A DNA stretch of 64,000 bases, taken from assembly GCA_041660525.1 (NCBI GenBank), contig JBAZWD010000008.1, positions 1 through 64,000 on the forward strand, written 5' to 3'. The DNA comes from JABCZS01 sp041660525 (GTDB taxonomy: Bacteria; Pseudomonadota; Gammaproteobacteria; JABCZS01). A program made the position numbers and the translations under genes. This document shows, in pieces, positions 1 to 8,444 of the stretch. Every line of letters begins with the position of its first letter. Position 1 is the stretch's first letter. Under the pieces are notes generated by a model. The model made no database searches, was not told the origin of the DNA, and saw only the letters and a program-made list of their open reading frames with translations.

Positions 1-658
1 AAACAGAATTTAAAAAGTGTTTATCATGCGAAACAAATAATACTATACCTTCAAATTCAGTTTTTAAATATTCTTCAAGCCAATGAATAGAGGTAATATC
101 CAAGTGGTTGGTAGGTTCATCCAATAATAAAATATCAGGATTTTGAAACAAAACTTGCGCAAGCAATACACGTAATTTAAAACCACCGGATAAAGCACCC
201 ATAGTGCCAAGATGTTTTTCTTGTACGATGCCTAAACCGGACAATAACGTTTGCGCGATACTTTGCGCTTCATAACCACGATGATGCGCAATTTGCTCTT
301 CCAGCGTGCCCAGCAATATGCCATCTTCTTCTGTAAAATCCGCTTTGGACAATAATTCTTCTTTGACTTTAAATGCATTCCATAACTGCTTATTGCCAGA
401 AATCACCACATCCACAACAGGCCAGCTTTCATAGGAGAAATGATCTTGCGAAAGCATCCCAATTTGCGCACCAGAAGGAATATGAACCTCACCATTAGCC
501 GGCTTTTCCTGACCCGAAATAATACGCAACAAGCTAGACTTGCCCGCACCATTCTTCCCAGTAATGCCAAAGCGCTGATTAGGACGACATTGAAATGTCG
601 CTTGATGAAACAGCTCCTGACGACCGTATTGTACTGCGAGATTTTGAATATTTAACAT
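1..658 (-). CDS. ABC-F family ATPase, YbiT-like (partial; C-terminus outside window)
   Basis: The reverse strand is open from an ATG at 658 to the window edge, giving the first 219 residues. The Walker A motif GKNGAGKSS lies at residues 34-42, followed by the ABC signature LSGGFKLRV, Walker B with DEPTNHLD, and the switch histidine in FVSHD. There is no membrane segment. This is the first ATPase domain of an ABC-F protein. ABC-F proteins act on the ribosome rather than in transport. The stretch around QDHFSYE and the MGALSGGFKLRVLLAQ region read most like the YbiT subgroup, a subgroup call that is moderate. It is divergent from the hpf-like gene with 81 bp between them, and a -10 box sits 7 nt before its ATG. 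Confidence 0.85.
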   Translation of the reverse strand, partial: MLNIQNLAVQYGRQELFHQATFQCRPNQRFGITGKNGAGKSSLLRIISGQEKPANGEVHIPSGAQIGMLSQDHFSYESWPVVDVVISGNKQLWNAFKVKEELLSKADFTEEDGILLGTLEEQIAHHRGYEAQSIAQTLLSGLGIVQEKHLGTMGALSGGFKLRVLLAQVLFQNPDILLLDEPTNHLDITSIHWLEEYLKTEFEGIVLFVSHDKHFLNSV

Positions 659-665
659 ATCTAGA

Positions 666-671
666 ATTCTA
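666..671 (-). promoter_or_regulatory. Extended -10 box (TAGAAT) of the ABC-F gene, predicted leaderless
   Basis: On the reverse strand TGG-TAGAAT is an extended -10 (TGn) sequence. Seven nucleotides separate it from the ATG at 658, so transcription should begin at or next to the start codon. No Shine-Dalgarno sequence fits in that gap. No good -35 is visible, which is usual for extended -10 promoters. Confidence 0.5.
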
Positions 672-704
672 CCAGACTTCAAAACATTCCGCACGTGTTA
701 CGAT

Positions 705-733
705 TTTACGGAAGCAAGGTTATAAACTATAAT
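705..733 (+). promoter_or_regulatory. Sigma70-like promoter of the hpf-like gene, predicted leaderless
   Basis: TTTACG at 705-710 and a perfect TATAAT at 728-733 are separated by 17 nt. The ATG at 740 follows after only 6 nt (TAATAA), which places the expected transcription start on the A of the start codon. There is no Shine-Dalgarno sequence at usable distance. Confidence 0.6.
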
Positions 734-739
734 TAATAA

Positions 740-1294
740 ATGAAAACACCATTACAAATTACCTTTCGCGAAACCAGCGATCCAACCGGCGCAATCCGAG
801 CAAGAATCGAAGAATACGTCGAAAAATTAGACACTTTTCACAAAAACATTATCGGCTGCCAAGTGGTCGTTGAAGCACCGCATCATCATCACCATAAAGG
901 TAATTTATACCAAGTAAGGGTAAATTTATCGGTCCCAGGCCATAAATTCGTTGCCAGCAGCGAAGCCAAACACGACCACAGCCACGAAGATGTTTATGTC
1001 GCCGTACGCGATGCCTTCGAGGCCATCATTCGTCAATTAGAGTCCCTCACCCATATTCAACGTGGCGATGTAAAAGTACATATCGCCCTTCCGGAAGGTA
1101 ACGTTTCAGTATTATTCCCCGAAGAAGATTATGGCCGCATTTTAACCCAAGACGGGCAGGATATTTATTTTCACCGCAACAGCCTAACCCATGATAATTT
1201 TGATACGCTAAAAGTAGGCGCTTTAGTAGCCTATGAATCTGAAATGGGCGATGATGGCTTACAAGCCACTTACGTGAAAGTTTTAGTTAATTAA
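740..1294 (+). CDS. HPF/RaiA-type ribosome hibernation factor with C-terminal cold-shock-like domain
   Basis: The protein has 184 residues. Residues 1-105 match the HPF/RaiA (sigma-54 modulation) fold: a first strand PLQITFRE, the helix IRARIEEYVEKLDTF, strands with VVVEAP and YQVRVNLSVPG, and the second helix DVYVAVRDAFEAIIRQL. HPF proteins bind the 30S decoding centre and silence ribosomes. Residues 130-182 resemble a cold-shock/S1-like OB fold (GRILTQDGQDIYFHRNSL), in place of the dimerisation domain of long HPFs. A run of five histidines at 48-52 and further His/Asp residues at 79-83 could bind metal. The start is fixed by the N-terminal family match. The domain call is good; the joint function is inferred. 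Confidence 0.85.
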   Translation: MKTPLQITFRETSDPTGAIRARIEEYVEKLDTFHKNIIGCQVVVEAPHHHHHKGNLYQVRVNLSVPGHKFVASSEAKHDHSHEDVYVAVRDAFEAIIRQLESLTHIQRGDVKVHIALPEGNVSVLFPEEDYGRILTQDGQDIYFHRNSLTHDNFDTLKVGALVAYESEMGDDGLQATYVKVLVN

Positions 1295-1301
1295 CTATAT
1301 T

Positions 1302-1907
1302 TTATTGCTCAAAATAATCTAAGGTTTCTTCAATCATCAATTCTTGTGCCCCAGCAAAAGCCTGATCAAAAGCGAACATGATAGCATCTAGTTCGTTTTC
1401 TTCAGCTTGCTTGAAGGTTTCTACTGAGAAGCTCGCCATCAAATTGCGAAGTGGGAAATCTACTAATTTCGCAACAAGCTTAATGTGAATAACCGGAGGC
1501 TGATTGGCTTCTTTGTATTCTGCTTGGAAATCTTGGATTTCAAGCAATAATACATAATTAGGTCTTAGGCCTGAATAATCTGTAGCAACACGATCCAATG
1601 CTTCGCTATTTTCAAAGGATTCTACTAAAGAGGTTTGGACCATCATACTTAAAGGCGATGACCAACGCGCTTTTGCAAAATAATCTAAACGTTGCGGGCT
1701 GTGCATTAACATAATGCGATTGCCGTCTAAACCTTTTGATACAGTTGGACTTTGAATGGTAATGGTTGCATCGACATTTTGTTTTTCGCCATCGTAATCT
1801 TTAAGGGCATTGACAGTATAAAATTGATCGACATTTTGCTTAGATGTTAATAAGCTCGAACAACCGCTTAACAAAAGTACGGCTAGTAATAAATAAATGT
1901 TTTTCAT
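1302..1907 (-). CDS. ABC-type transport auxiliary lipoprotein (PqiC/DUF330-like)
   Basis: The protein has 201 residues with a lipoprotein signal: a hydrophobic N-terminus and the lipobox LSGC at about residues 13-16. The body, with QFYTVNAL and a central RWSSPLSMMVQTSL segment, fits the ABC_trans_aux family, whose members partner MCE proteins in moving phospholipid between inner and outer membranes. It is the last gene of a four-gene operon and overlaps the MCE gene by 4 bp (ATGA), so the two are probably translationally coupled. Outer-membrane or periplasmic location follows from the lipobox. The exact transported lipid cannot be read from sequence. Confidence 0.8.
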   Translation of the reverse strand: MKNIYLLLAVLLLSGCSSLLTSKQNVDQFYTVNALKDYDGEKQNVDATITIQSPTVSKGLDGNRIMLMHSPQRLDYFAKARWSSPLSMMVQTSLVESFENSEALDRVATDYSGLRPNYVLLLEIQDFQAEYKEANQPPVIHIKLVAKLVDFPLRNLMASFSVETFKQAEENELDAIMFAFDQAFAGAQELMIEETLDYFEQ

Positions 1908-2686
1908 TTGGGTTCATATCCTTCGTAAGCCGGCTGAAAAATGAGTCCAGAGGGATTTTCATTTAATGATTCTGTAAACGCGTCTAATTGTTTTATAGTT
2001 TTACGCGCATCCTGTAATAAAAATTCAAACTCTTGCAAACCATTTTGAGAAAACGTATCAATATTACGCGTTAAACTATCTGTGCTTAGCAAAATTTGAT
2101 TCACTTGCTCACGCGAGTCTGCAAGAGCTTTAGTAAATTCATTCATATTTTTTAAAGTTGAAGCAAATTCCATGCGATTTTGTTCATTTAATGCATCTAA
2201 AATAGTGTAGGCCACATCCGTATAACTTTGCAGTAAAATGGGAATATTCGACATCATTTTTTCAAGCGCCGATTCCGAACCATAAATAATCGGATAAGGT
2301 TCACGATCTTGACGCACCAGCGGTTTTGCATCCGCGCTAAATCCAGTTAATTCAATAAACGATAAACCGGTGATTCCGAGCATTTGTAAATCCGCGCGCA
2401 TATCTTCATATAACGGTGTGGTTTTTAAAACATTCACTAATACATGTACTTGATCGGGTAATTGAGGATCAAGGGTAATACTCGCCACATTCCCCACTTG
2501 TACACCGCGGTAACGCACTTGTGATCCCTCGCTTAAACCACTGACCGAGCCAGGAAAATAAATCATGACTTGGGTATATTGGCTTTTATTAGGGCCACCG
2601 GATAACCAAATAAAAAAAGTAAATGTGGCTGTGACCGCCAATATAACCATGATACCGACTAATAAATAATTTGCTCTAGTTTCCAT
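1904..2686 (-). CDS. MCE-domain substrate-binding protein (MlaD-like)
   Basis: The protein has 260 residues with one N-terminal membrane anchor (about 7-29) followed by an MCE domain (about 38-115) containing VSGLSEGSQVRYRGVQVGNVASI, the typical MCE signature. The rest is helical, with a stretch that could form a coiled coil (about 150-245). MCE proteins form hexameric rings that carry lipids across the periplasm. It overlaps the ATPase gene by 11 bp and the auxiliary lipoprotein gene by 4 bp. The C-terminal helix is longer than in E. coli MlaD, closer to the arrangement seen with PqiC-type lipoproteins. Confidence 0.88.
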   Translation of the reverse strand: METRANYLLVGIMVILAVTATFTFFIWLSGGPNKSQYTQVMIYFPGSVSGLSEGSQVRYRGVQVGNVASITLDPQLPDQVHVLVNVLKTTPLYEDMRADLQMLGITGLSFIELTGFSADAKPLVRQDREPYPIIYGSESALEKMMSNIPILLQSYTDVAYTILDALNEQNRMEFASTLKNMNEFTKALADSREQVNQILLSTDSLTRNIDTFSQNGLQEFEFLLQDARKTIKQLDAFTESLNENPSGLIFQPAYEGYEPK

Positions 2687-3443
2687 TTTCCTTATCCCTA
2701 CTTAAATGACGTGCACGTGGCCCATGAAAATAAGCCTTAAACCAAGGATGGTCAATTTTCAATAGCTCCGCTAAGGTGCCTTCAATTACCTTTTTATCTA
2801 CTATAACGGCAACTCTGTCGCAAATAGTAAATAAAGTATCCAAATCATGGGTCACGATGACTACGGTTAAATCTAAATTTCGTTGTAAGTCATAAATTAA
2901 ATGATCAAAAGCACCCGCAGCGATAGGATCTAAACCTGCGGTCGGTTCATCTAAAAATAAAATCTGCGGATCCAAAGCCAGCGCACGCGCTAAGGCAACC
3001 CTTTTACGCATACCGCCAGATAATTCTGAGGGCATTTTATTCGCAACATTTGCAGACAAGCCCACTAAATTCAATTTTAAATACGCTAAATCTTCACGCA
3101 TTTTAGCACTCAAATGGGTATATTCGCGCATCGGTACTTGAATATTTTCTGCCACTGTTAAGGATGAAAACAAAGCACCGTTTTGAAATAATACGCCCCA
3201 GTGCCTTTGAATATCCAATAAACCTTGATCAGACAAATCCAGTAATTCTTCTCCCAATATATTAATCGATCCGCTTTTAGGTTTATTTAAACCAATAATT
3301 GTGCGCAACAAGACCGATTTACCCGAACCTGAACCACCGACTATGCCTAAGATTTCTTCTTTATTAATTTCTAAATCTAAACCTTCATGCACAATATGCG
3401 AGCCGAACTGTGTCATTAAATTTTTGACGGTAATAATAGCCAT
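2676..3443 (-). CDS. MCE-type lipid transporter ATP-binding protein (MlaF-like)
   Basis: The protein has 255 residues with a full ABC ATPase: Walker A GGSGSGKS (about 36-43), Q-loop in LFQNGALFSS, signature LSGGMRKRVALARAL, Walker B with LFLDEPTAGLDP and the H-loop VTHDL. These variants (LSGGMRKR, DEPTAGLDPI) are typical of the MlaF family. It overlaps the permease gene by 1 bp and the MCE gene by 11 bp, so it is clearly in the same operon and energises the permease. Confidence 0.92.
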   Translation of the reverse strand: MAIITVKNLMTQFGSHIVHEGLDLEINKEEILGIVGGSGSGKSVLLRTIIGLNKPKSGSINILGEELLDLSDQGLLDIQRHWGVLFQNGALFSSLTVAENIQVPMREYTHLSAKMREDLAYLKLNLVGLSANVANKMPSELSGGMRKRVALARALALDPQILFLDEPTAGLDPIAAGAFDHLIYDLQRNLDLTVVIVTHDLDTLFTICDRVAVIVDKKVIEGTLAELLKIDHPWFKAYFHGPRARHLSRDKENGN

Positions 3444-4561
3444 TAAATCCCCATCTTTGAGAAAATAATAGAAAATATCGCATCCGCTAAAATCACCACG
3501 AAAATTGCTTGTACCACAGCAGAGGTGGTCATCTCCCCTACTTTTTCAGCAGAACCTGTCACTTGCATACCTTTTAAACAACCAATAGTTGCAATAATAA
3601 AGGCAAAAAATGGCGCTTTTATCATTCCGACACCAAAAGTCCACAAACCCACAGCTGCATGCGCGCGCACTAAAAATTGCGTTAAGGTGATATCCAATAA
3701 TAAAATAGACATCATGGCTGCGCCAAGTAAACCGGTCATATCCGCTACAAATGTTAATATCGGTAAGACTAAAATAAGCGCTAACACACGGGGGACCACT
3801 AATATTTCAAAAGGATTTAAACCTAAAGTGCGCATGGCATCGATTTCTTCATTGACCTGCATCACGCCAATTTCCGCCGCAAAAGCACTGCCAGAGCGCC
3901 CCGCCACCATAATGGCTGTTAATAACACGCCCATTTCGCGCAAAATCGAAATTGCGACTAAATCAATGGTAAAAATTTCCGCGCCAAATTGTCTTAATTG
4001 GGTTGCACCTTGATAAGCTAATACCACACTGGTTAGAAAAGCCATTAAAGCTACTATGGGAATAGCATTGATACCGGTTTCATCCATATGACGAATGATG
4101 GATGTTAAGCGAATTTTTTTAGGATTGAGTATCACATGACCCAAGGTCACACAAACTTGCCCGATAAATGATAATAACAATAACATTTGTTTAAATGCAT
4201 TTACGGCGCCTTCACCCAAGCGCACAATGACATTAATAAAAGCGGATCCCGCGGGTTTTTCCACTTCTTCTTCTAATTGGATGGGTTCAATTAAATGGTA
4301 AATGGATGCTTGTTTAGGATGAATATTTAATAAATTGACTGTTTTTTTAGCACTTTTAATTTGTTCAATAAACTGTTTAAGCAGCCATGCGCCTGCTGTA
4401 TCTAAAATCGTTAATTGTTCTGCATTGATGGTAATAGTTTGATATTTGGACCACGCAAGCTGCTCCAAAGCCAATTCAATTTCAGCTAATTGTGCAACAG
4501 TCCAAGGACCAATTAAAGCAATATCCAACTGGTCTTTTTGTGATTTCGTCTCAAAAAACAT
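3443..4561 (-). CDS. MlaE-type lipid ABC permease with fused N-terminal STAS domain
   Basis: The protein has 372 residues. Residues 1-95 form a STAS-like domain (strand LDIALIGPW, a helix-strand pair with ITINAEQLTILDTAGAWLL), corresponding to a fused MlaB-like subunit. From about 110 onward it is an MlaE permease with about five to six membrane segments and the family motif REMGVLLTAIMVAGRSGSAFAAEIGVMQVNEEIDAM. It is the first gene of the Mla-like operon. A TATACT -10-like box lies some 30 bp upstream and a GAGA ribosome site precedes the ATG. STAS-MlaE fusions are known, so the architecture is not new. Confidence 0.92.
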   Translation of the reverse strand: MFFETKSQKDQLDIALIGPWTVAQLAEIELALEQLAWSKYQTITINAEQLTILDTAGAWLLKQFIEQIKSAKKTVNLLNIHPKQASIYHLIEPIQLEEEVEKPAGSAFINVIVRLGEGAVNAFKQMLLLLSFIGQVCVTLGHVILNPKKIRLTSIIRHMDETGINAIPIVALMAFLTSVVLAYQGATQLRQFGAEIFTIDLVAISILREMGVLLTAIMVAGRSGSAFAAEIGVMQVNEEIDAMRTLGLNPFEILVVPRVLALILVLPILTFVADMTGLLGAAMMSILLLDITLTQFLVRAHAAVGLWTFGVGMIKAPFFAFIIATIGCLKGMQVTGSAEKVGEMTTSAVVQAIFVVILADAIFSIIFSKMGI

Positions 4562-4625
4562 AGCATTCTCTGTTATTTACCTTAGCAGTAGTATAGTTTA
4601 GAATAGGCTCTTTTAAGGGGGCATC

Positions 4626-5534
4626 ATGCAAACTATCGTCATTATGGCACTTTATAAGTTTATTGATAGGCCTAACTTTGTTCGCCATAAAAAACCTATC
4701 GAAGACTTTTGCAAGGCCCAAGGCATTAAAGGCACGCTTTTGCTCGCTTGCGAGGGCATTAACGGCACCGTAGCGGGCAGCCAAGACGCCATAGATGCGC
4801 TGATTAGCTTTCTAGAGCAACCCATGAATTTTGGTGCTCTTGAGTATAAGCTTTCCTTTGATGAAACCATGCCCTTTCACCGCATGAAAGTTAAACTTAA
4901 AAAAGAAATCGTGACTATCGGCAAACCCGAAGCCAAACCGACTCACAATACCGGAATTTATGTCAAACCCGAAGATTGGAATGCCCTACTGAATGATCCT
5001 GAGGTCATTTTGCTTGATACCCGTAATGATTACGAAGTCAGCATCGGTACCTTTAAAAAAGCCATTAATCCCAATACTACTAATTTTCGGGAATTCCCAG
5101 AATATGTAGAAAAACATTTAGACCCAAAACAACATAAAAAAGTCGCCATGTTCTGCACCGGCGGTATTCGCTGCGAAAAAGCCTCGAGTTACATGCTCGC
5201 GCATGGTTTTGAAAATGTATACCAACTCGAAGGCGGCATTTTAAAATACCTAGAAACAGTTCCTGAAGATAACAGCTTATGGGATGGCGAATGTTTTGTT
5301 TTTGATAATCGCGTCAGTGTCGATCATCATTTACAAAAAGGTCATTATGATTTATGTCATGCCTGCCGCCAGCCCATTAATGATACCGACAAGGCATCAC
5401 CTAAGTACGAAAAAAATATTTCCTGCCCTCATTGTTTTGACACTTTAAGTGATGACAAACGTAAGCGTGTTGCAGAGCGTGCTAAACAAATGGATTTAGC
5501 AAAAGCGCGCGGGCAAGTGCATTTGGGTAGTTAA
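4626..5534 (+). CDS. trhO: tRNA uridine(34) hydroxylase, rhodanese family
   Basis: The protein has 302 residues with the TrhO/YceA layout: an acylphosphatase-like N-terminal domain (GTLLLACEGINGTVAG, about 36-51), a rhodanese domain with the active-site loop CTGGIRCEKAS starting at Cys177, and a C-terminal Cys-rich segment (CHACRQPI and SCPHCF) that probably binds zinc. TrhO makes 5-hydroxyuridine at the tRNA wobble position using prephenate-derived chemistry. An AAGGGGG ribosome site precedes the ATG. The gene is divergent from the Mla-like operon and convergent with the SUF operon. Confidence 0.93.
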   Translation: MQTIVIMALYKFIDRPNFVRHKKPIEDFCKAQGIKGTLLLACEGINGTVAGSQDAIDALISFLEQPMNFGALEYKLSFDETMPFHRMKVKLKKEIVTIGKPEAKPTHNTGIYVKPEDWNALLNDPEVILLDTRNDYEVSIGTFKKAINPNTTNFREFPEYVEKHLDPKQHKKVAMFCTGGIRCEKASSYMLAHGFENVYQLEGGILKYLETVPEDNSLWDGECFVFDNRVSVDHHLQKGHYDLCHACRQPINDTDKASPKYEKNISCPHCFDTLSDDKRKRVAERAKQMDLAKARGQVHLGS

Positions 5535-5571
5535 TCAATAAAGTTAAAATAGTAACGCACAGGAATTCTCA

Positions 5572-5982
5572 TTAAATAATGAGTGTTTTTATAACATCAG
5601 GAACAGGAATCGGCCTTCCGGTTTTTGCATCGATAGACACCAAAATACCTTTACCAATTGCATAGAGTGTTGACTCTTCATTTTCATCATGAAATGTATA
5701 ATAAAATGTAAATGTCGTGCGTGAAATTTCTGCAAAGTATTGTTTGATGATAATATTTTTTGGGTACACTAAGGGTTTTTTAAAATCGCAGGAGACGTGC
5801 ACGAGCACATATTGCGTATCTTTATTTTCTAAAATTTCTGCAAAATAACTGGCGCGCGCTTCAGCCATATAATCAAAATAACGGGCATTGTTGACGTGAT
5901 GATAAGCATCCATATCAACCCAGCGTATGGCAATTTTATAGGTACTAAGTAATTTGCAATCGGGTAAGTCCATATGTTTCAT
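5572..5982 (-). CDS. Acyl-CoA thioesterase, hotdog fold (4HBT/YbgC-like)
   Basis: The protein has 136 residues. The signature IRWVDMDAYHHVNNARYFDYMAEARASYF contains the catalytic Asp-x-x-x-His-x-x-N pattern of 4HBT thioesterases. It lies last in the SUF gene string, 2 bp after the Rieske gene, with an AGGAAG ribosome site. Its place in the operon may be just convenience: I know no direct role of a thioesterase in cluster assembly, although this SUF neighbourhood is seen in some Legionellales-type genomes. Substrate unknown. Confidence 0.85.
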   Translation of the reverse strand: MKHMDLPDCKLLSTYKIAIRWVDMDAYHHVNNARYFDYMAEARASYFAEILENKDTQYVLVHVSCDFKKPLVYPKNIIIKQYFAEISRTTFTFYYTFHDENEESTLYAIGKGILVSIDAKTGRPIPVPDVIKTLII

Positions 5983-5984
5983 GA

Positions 5985-6296
5985 TTAGTCTTCCTGAATT
6001 TGAATAAATCCTTCATGCACACGTAGAGGATAAGTTTTTAAATCTTCATAAGCAGGTGCACTGCAAACTTTCCCAGTGCGCAAACAAAATTTTGCACCAT
6101 GGAGCGGACAAATGATTTTATCACCTTCAACCGGCGCATCATCTAATTCAAACATTGCGTGTGTACACATCGATTCAATAGCTGCAAATTCGCCATCTAT
6201 ATTAAATATCGCCACATGCGTGCCGTCATTTAAATCATAAAATGTGCGTTCACCTATTTTTAAATCATCAGCTTTAATTACATTTTGCCAAGTCAT
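5985..6296 (-). CDS. Rieske [2Fe-2S] ferredoxin of the SUF operon
   Basis: The protein has 103 residues if it starts at the ATG at 6296, which overlaps the sufT stop codon as TAATG; the upstream in-frame codons lie inside sufT. The Rieske ligands are visible as CTHAMFEL and, after 15 residues, CPLHGAKF. The protein is soluble and resembles the small ferredoxin subunit of aromatic dioxygenases and NirD. No oxygenase subunit is nearby, so a role as electron donor in cluster assembly is the likely reading, an inference from position. Confidence 0.9.
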   Translation of the reverse strand: MTWQNVIKADDLKIGERTFYDLNDGTHVAIFNIDGEFAAIESMCTHAMFELDDAPVEGDKIICPLHGAKFCLRTGKVCSAPAYEDLKTYPLRVHEGFIQIQED

Positions 6297-6847
6297 TATA
6301 ACATTCCCAATTGTAATTTCGCAGCTTCTGACATTAACGCTTGATTCCAAGGTGGATCAAACACTAATTGAATATCTGTGGAAGTCACACCGCGAATTTT
6401 TTTTAATTTTTGCTCAATTTCGCTAATCATTACCGGCCCCATCGAGCAACCCGGCGCCGTCAATGTCATTTCAATAATAATATGATTTTCGCCAGCGCTA
6501 GGATGCGTCACTTCACAACGGTACACCAAACCTAATTCTGTAATATTAACGGGAATTTCAGGATCATAACAAGTGGCCAAAACGGCCCACACTTGTTCAA
6601 CATCAACCTCGCCTGTATCATTGACTACTTCTTCAGGTAATACTTCTGGTTCAAATCCTAAGGCATCGGCATCTTTATTTTCAATGCGCACTAAATTACC
6701 GTGTAATTCTACAGTGTAACTACCACCTAATGCTTGCGTCAGCATCACAGCTTCGCCCGCGCGCAAAGTGACAGGCGTTGCAGATGGAATTAAACGCGCA
6801 TCGCAATCGCGACTTAATGTAATTAAATTTGCACGCAGTTGAATCAT
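6296..6847 (-). CDS. sufT: Fe-S cluster assembly protein SufT (MIP18/DUF59 family)
   Basis: The protein has 183 residues. The C-terminal half is a MIP18/PaaD domain (VWAVLATCYDPEIPVNITELGLVYRCEV... then MTLTAPGCSMGPVMISEIEQKL) with the conserved Cys in TAPGCSMG. The N-terminal 75 residues form the SufT-specific extension. SufT assists maturation of Fe-S proteins. It overlaps sufU by 4 bp and the Rieske gene by 1 bp. Confidence 0.9.
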   Translation of the reverse strand: MIQLRANLITLSRDCDARLIPSATPVTLRAGEAVMLTQALGGSYTVELHGNLVRIENKDADALGFEPEVLPEEVVNDTGEVDVEQVWAVLATCYDPEIPVNITELGLVYRCEVTHPSAGENHIIIEMTLTAPGCSMGPVMISEIEQKLKKIRGVTSTDIQLVFDPPWNQALMSEAAKLQLGML

Positions 6848-7272
6848 GATTTATTTTCCAAAGCATCTTGAAGCGTATGCCACGCTAATGTTGCACATTT
6901 AACCCGTGCAGGAAATTCCCGCACGCCAGATAATACCGCTAATTTACCTAAGTTTTCATCCAATTCAACATCGGTTGTTAATAAAGTATGAAATATTTCA
7001 AATGCCTTTTGCGCATCCGCAATTGTTTGTCCTGTTAAACTTTCACACATGAGTGATGCTGACGCCATAGAGATGGCGCAACCTTGTCCTTGAAATCCCA
7101 TTTCACTGATAACATCATTATTTATTTTTAAATCTAAAGTAATTTGATCGCCACATAAAGGATTATACCCATGACCTGTGCAGGTGGGATTTTCAAGTGC
7201 ACAAAAATGCCGCGGGTTTGAACCGTGTTCAATAATAACTTCTTGATAAAGTTCGCGTAAATCATGCATCAT
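6844..7272 (-). CDS. sufU: Sulfur-acceptor / scaffold protein SufU
   Basis: The protein has 142 residues with the three conserved cysteines of the IscU/SufU fold in NPLCGDQ, GQGCAIS and ARVKCATL. The insert between the second and third Cys is the longer SufU type, and the HSCB-binding LPPVK motif of IscU is absent. SufU takes sulfur from SufS, usually with a zinc at the Cys site. It overlaps sufS by 4 bp. Confidence 0.92.
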   Translation of the reverse strand: MMHDLRELYQEVIIEHGSNPRHFCALENPTCTGHGYNPLCGDQITLDLKINNDVISEMGFQGQGCAISMASASLMCESLTGQTIADAQKAFEIFHTLLTTDVELDENLGKLAVLSGVREFPARVKCATLAWHTLQDALENKS

Positions 7273-8444
7273 GAGAAAATTCTCTTAACTTCATGCAATG
7301 CATCGATGCATAAATCAATTTCATCAGTGGTATTATAAAATGCCATGGAAATGCGCGCCGTTGCTGGCACATTGAAACGTTTCATTAAAGGCATAGTACA
7401 ATGATGGCCCGCGCGTATCGCAATCCCGGCACGATCTAGAATCGTCGCGATATCATGTGGATGTGCTTTATCCATGACAAAAGAAATAATAGCGCCTTTA
7501 TTTTCTGCTGTGCCAATAATACGTAAACCCGGAACGCTTTGAATTTTTTCTTGCGCATAATCCAATAGGTTTTTTTCATAAGCGATAATATCGCTCCAAG
7601 AAAATTGATTTAAATAATCTAAGGCTGCAGCTAAACCAATAGCACCCGCAATATTAGGCGTGCCTGCTTCAAATTTAAAAGGTAATTGATTAAAGGTGGT
7701 TTTTTCAAAACTCACTTGTTCTATCATTGCGCCGCCACCTTGATAGGGTGGAATTTTATCGAGCAATTCTTGCTTACCGTAAACAGCGCCAATGCCGGTG
7801 GGTCCATAAATTTTATGGCCAGAAAAAACTAAAAAATCACAATCTAAATCTTGTACATCAATTGGCCCGTGAGAAATGGATTGCGCACAATCTAATAAAA
7901 CAAGAATATTTTTATCGTGTGCCAGCGCAATCATTTCTTTAACAGGATTAATTGTGCCTAAAGTATTCGACATATGCGTAATACTGACCAATTTAATATT
8001 TGAATTTAAAAGGTTTTTATAAGCATTTAAATCTAATTCGCCATTATCTAATACGGGAATAACATTCAGTTTTGCGCCGGCTAATTGCCAGGGTACGATA
8101 TTCGCATGATGTTCCATGCCGGAAATAATCACCTCATCCCCTGCTTTGATAAAGCCAGACAATAAGTTAATGCCCTCTGTTGAGCCACGAACAAAAATAA
8201 TTTCTTTACGGCTTTTAGCATTAATAAAATTTTTAATACTATCTCTTGCAGCTTCATACGCTTTATCTGCGCGTGCGCTTAGCGCATGTACGCCGCGATG
8301 CACATTGGAATTATCATTTTCATAAAAACGAGAAACAGCATCAATCACGACTTGTGGTTTTTGCGTAGTTGCGGCATTGTCAAAATAAACTAAAGGCTTG
8401 CCGTAAACATCTTGATTTAACGCTGGGAAATCTTGCTTATTCAT
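7269..8444 (-). CDS. sufS: Cysteine desulfurase SufS
   Basis: The protein has 391 residues of PLP fold type I, class II desulfurase. The PLP lysine is in FSGHKIYGPTG and the catalytic cysteine is Cys349 in RAGHHCTMPLM. The N-terminus carries PLVYFDNAATTQKP, a hallmark of SufS. It supplies persulfide sulfur to SufU and the SufBCD scaffold. It overlaps sufD by 8 bp. Confidence 0.95.
   Translation of the reverse strand: MNKQDFPALNQDVYGKPLVYFDNAATTQKPQVVIDAVSRFYENDNSNVHRGVHALSARADKAYEAARDSIKNFINAKSRKEIIFVRGSTEGINLLSGFIKAGDEVIISGMEHHANIVPWQLAGAKLNVIPVLDNGELDLNAYKNLLNSNIKLVSITHMSNTLGTINPVKEMIALAHDKNILVLLDCAQSISHGPIDVQDLDCDFLVFSGHKIYGPTGIGAVYGKQELLDKIPPYQGGGAMIEQVSFEKTTFNQLPFKFEAGTPNIAGAIGLAAALDYLNQFSWSDIIAYEKNLLDYAQEKIQSVPGLRIIGTAENKGAIISFVMDKAHPHDIATILDRAGIAIRAGHHCTMPLMKRFNVPATARISMAFYNTTDEIDLCIDALHEVKRIFS

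Noticed and set aside
880..900. Five-histidine run resembling a cloning tag
   Set aside because: It lies inside the domain in natural codon mix and with other His/Asp residues; not at a terminus.
3525..4013. 162-codon plus-strand frame inside the permease gene
   Set aside because: It is the shadow of a well-matched MlaE gene and has no start signals.
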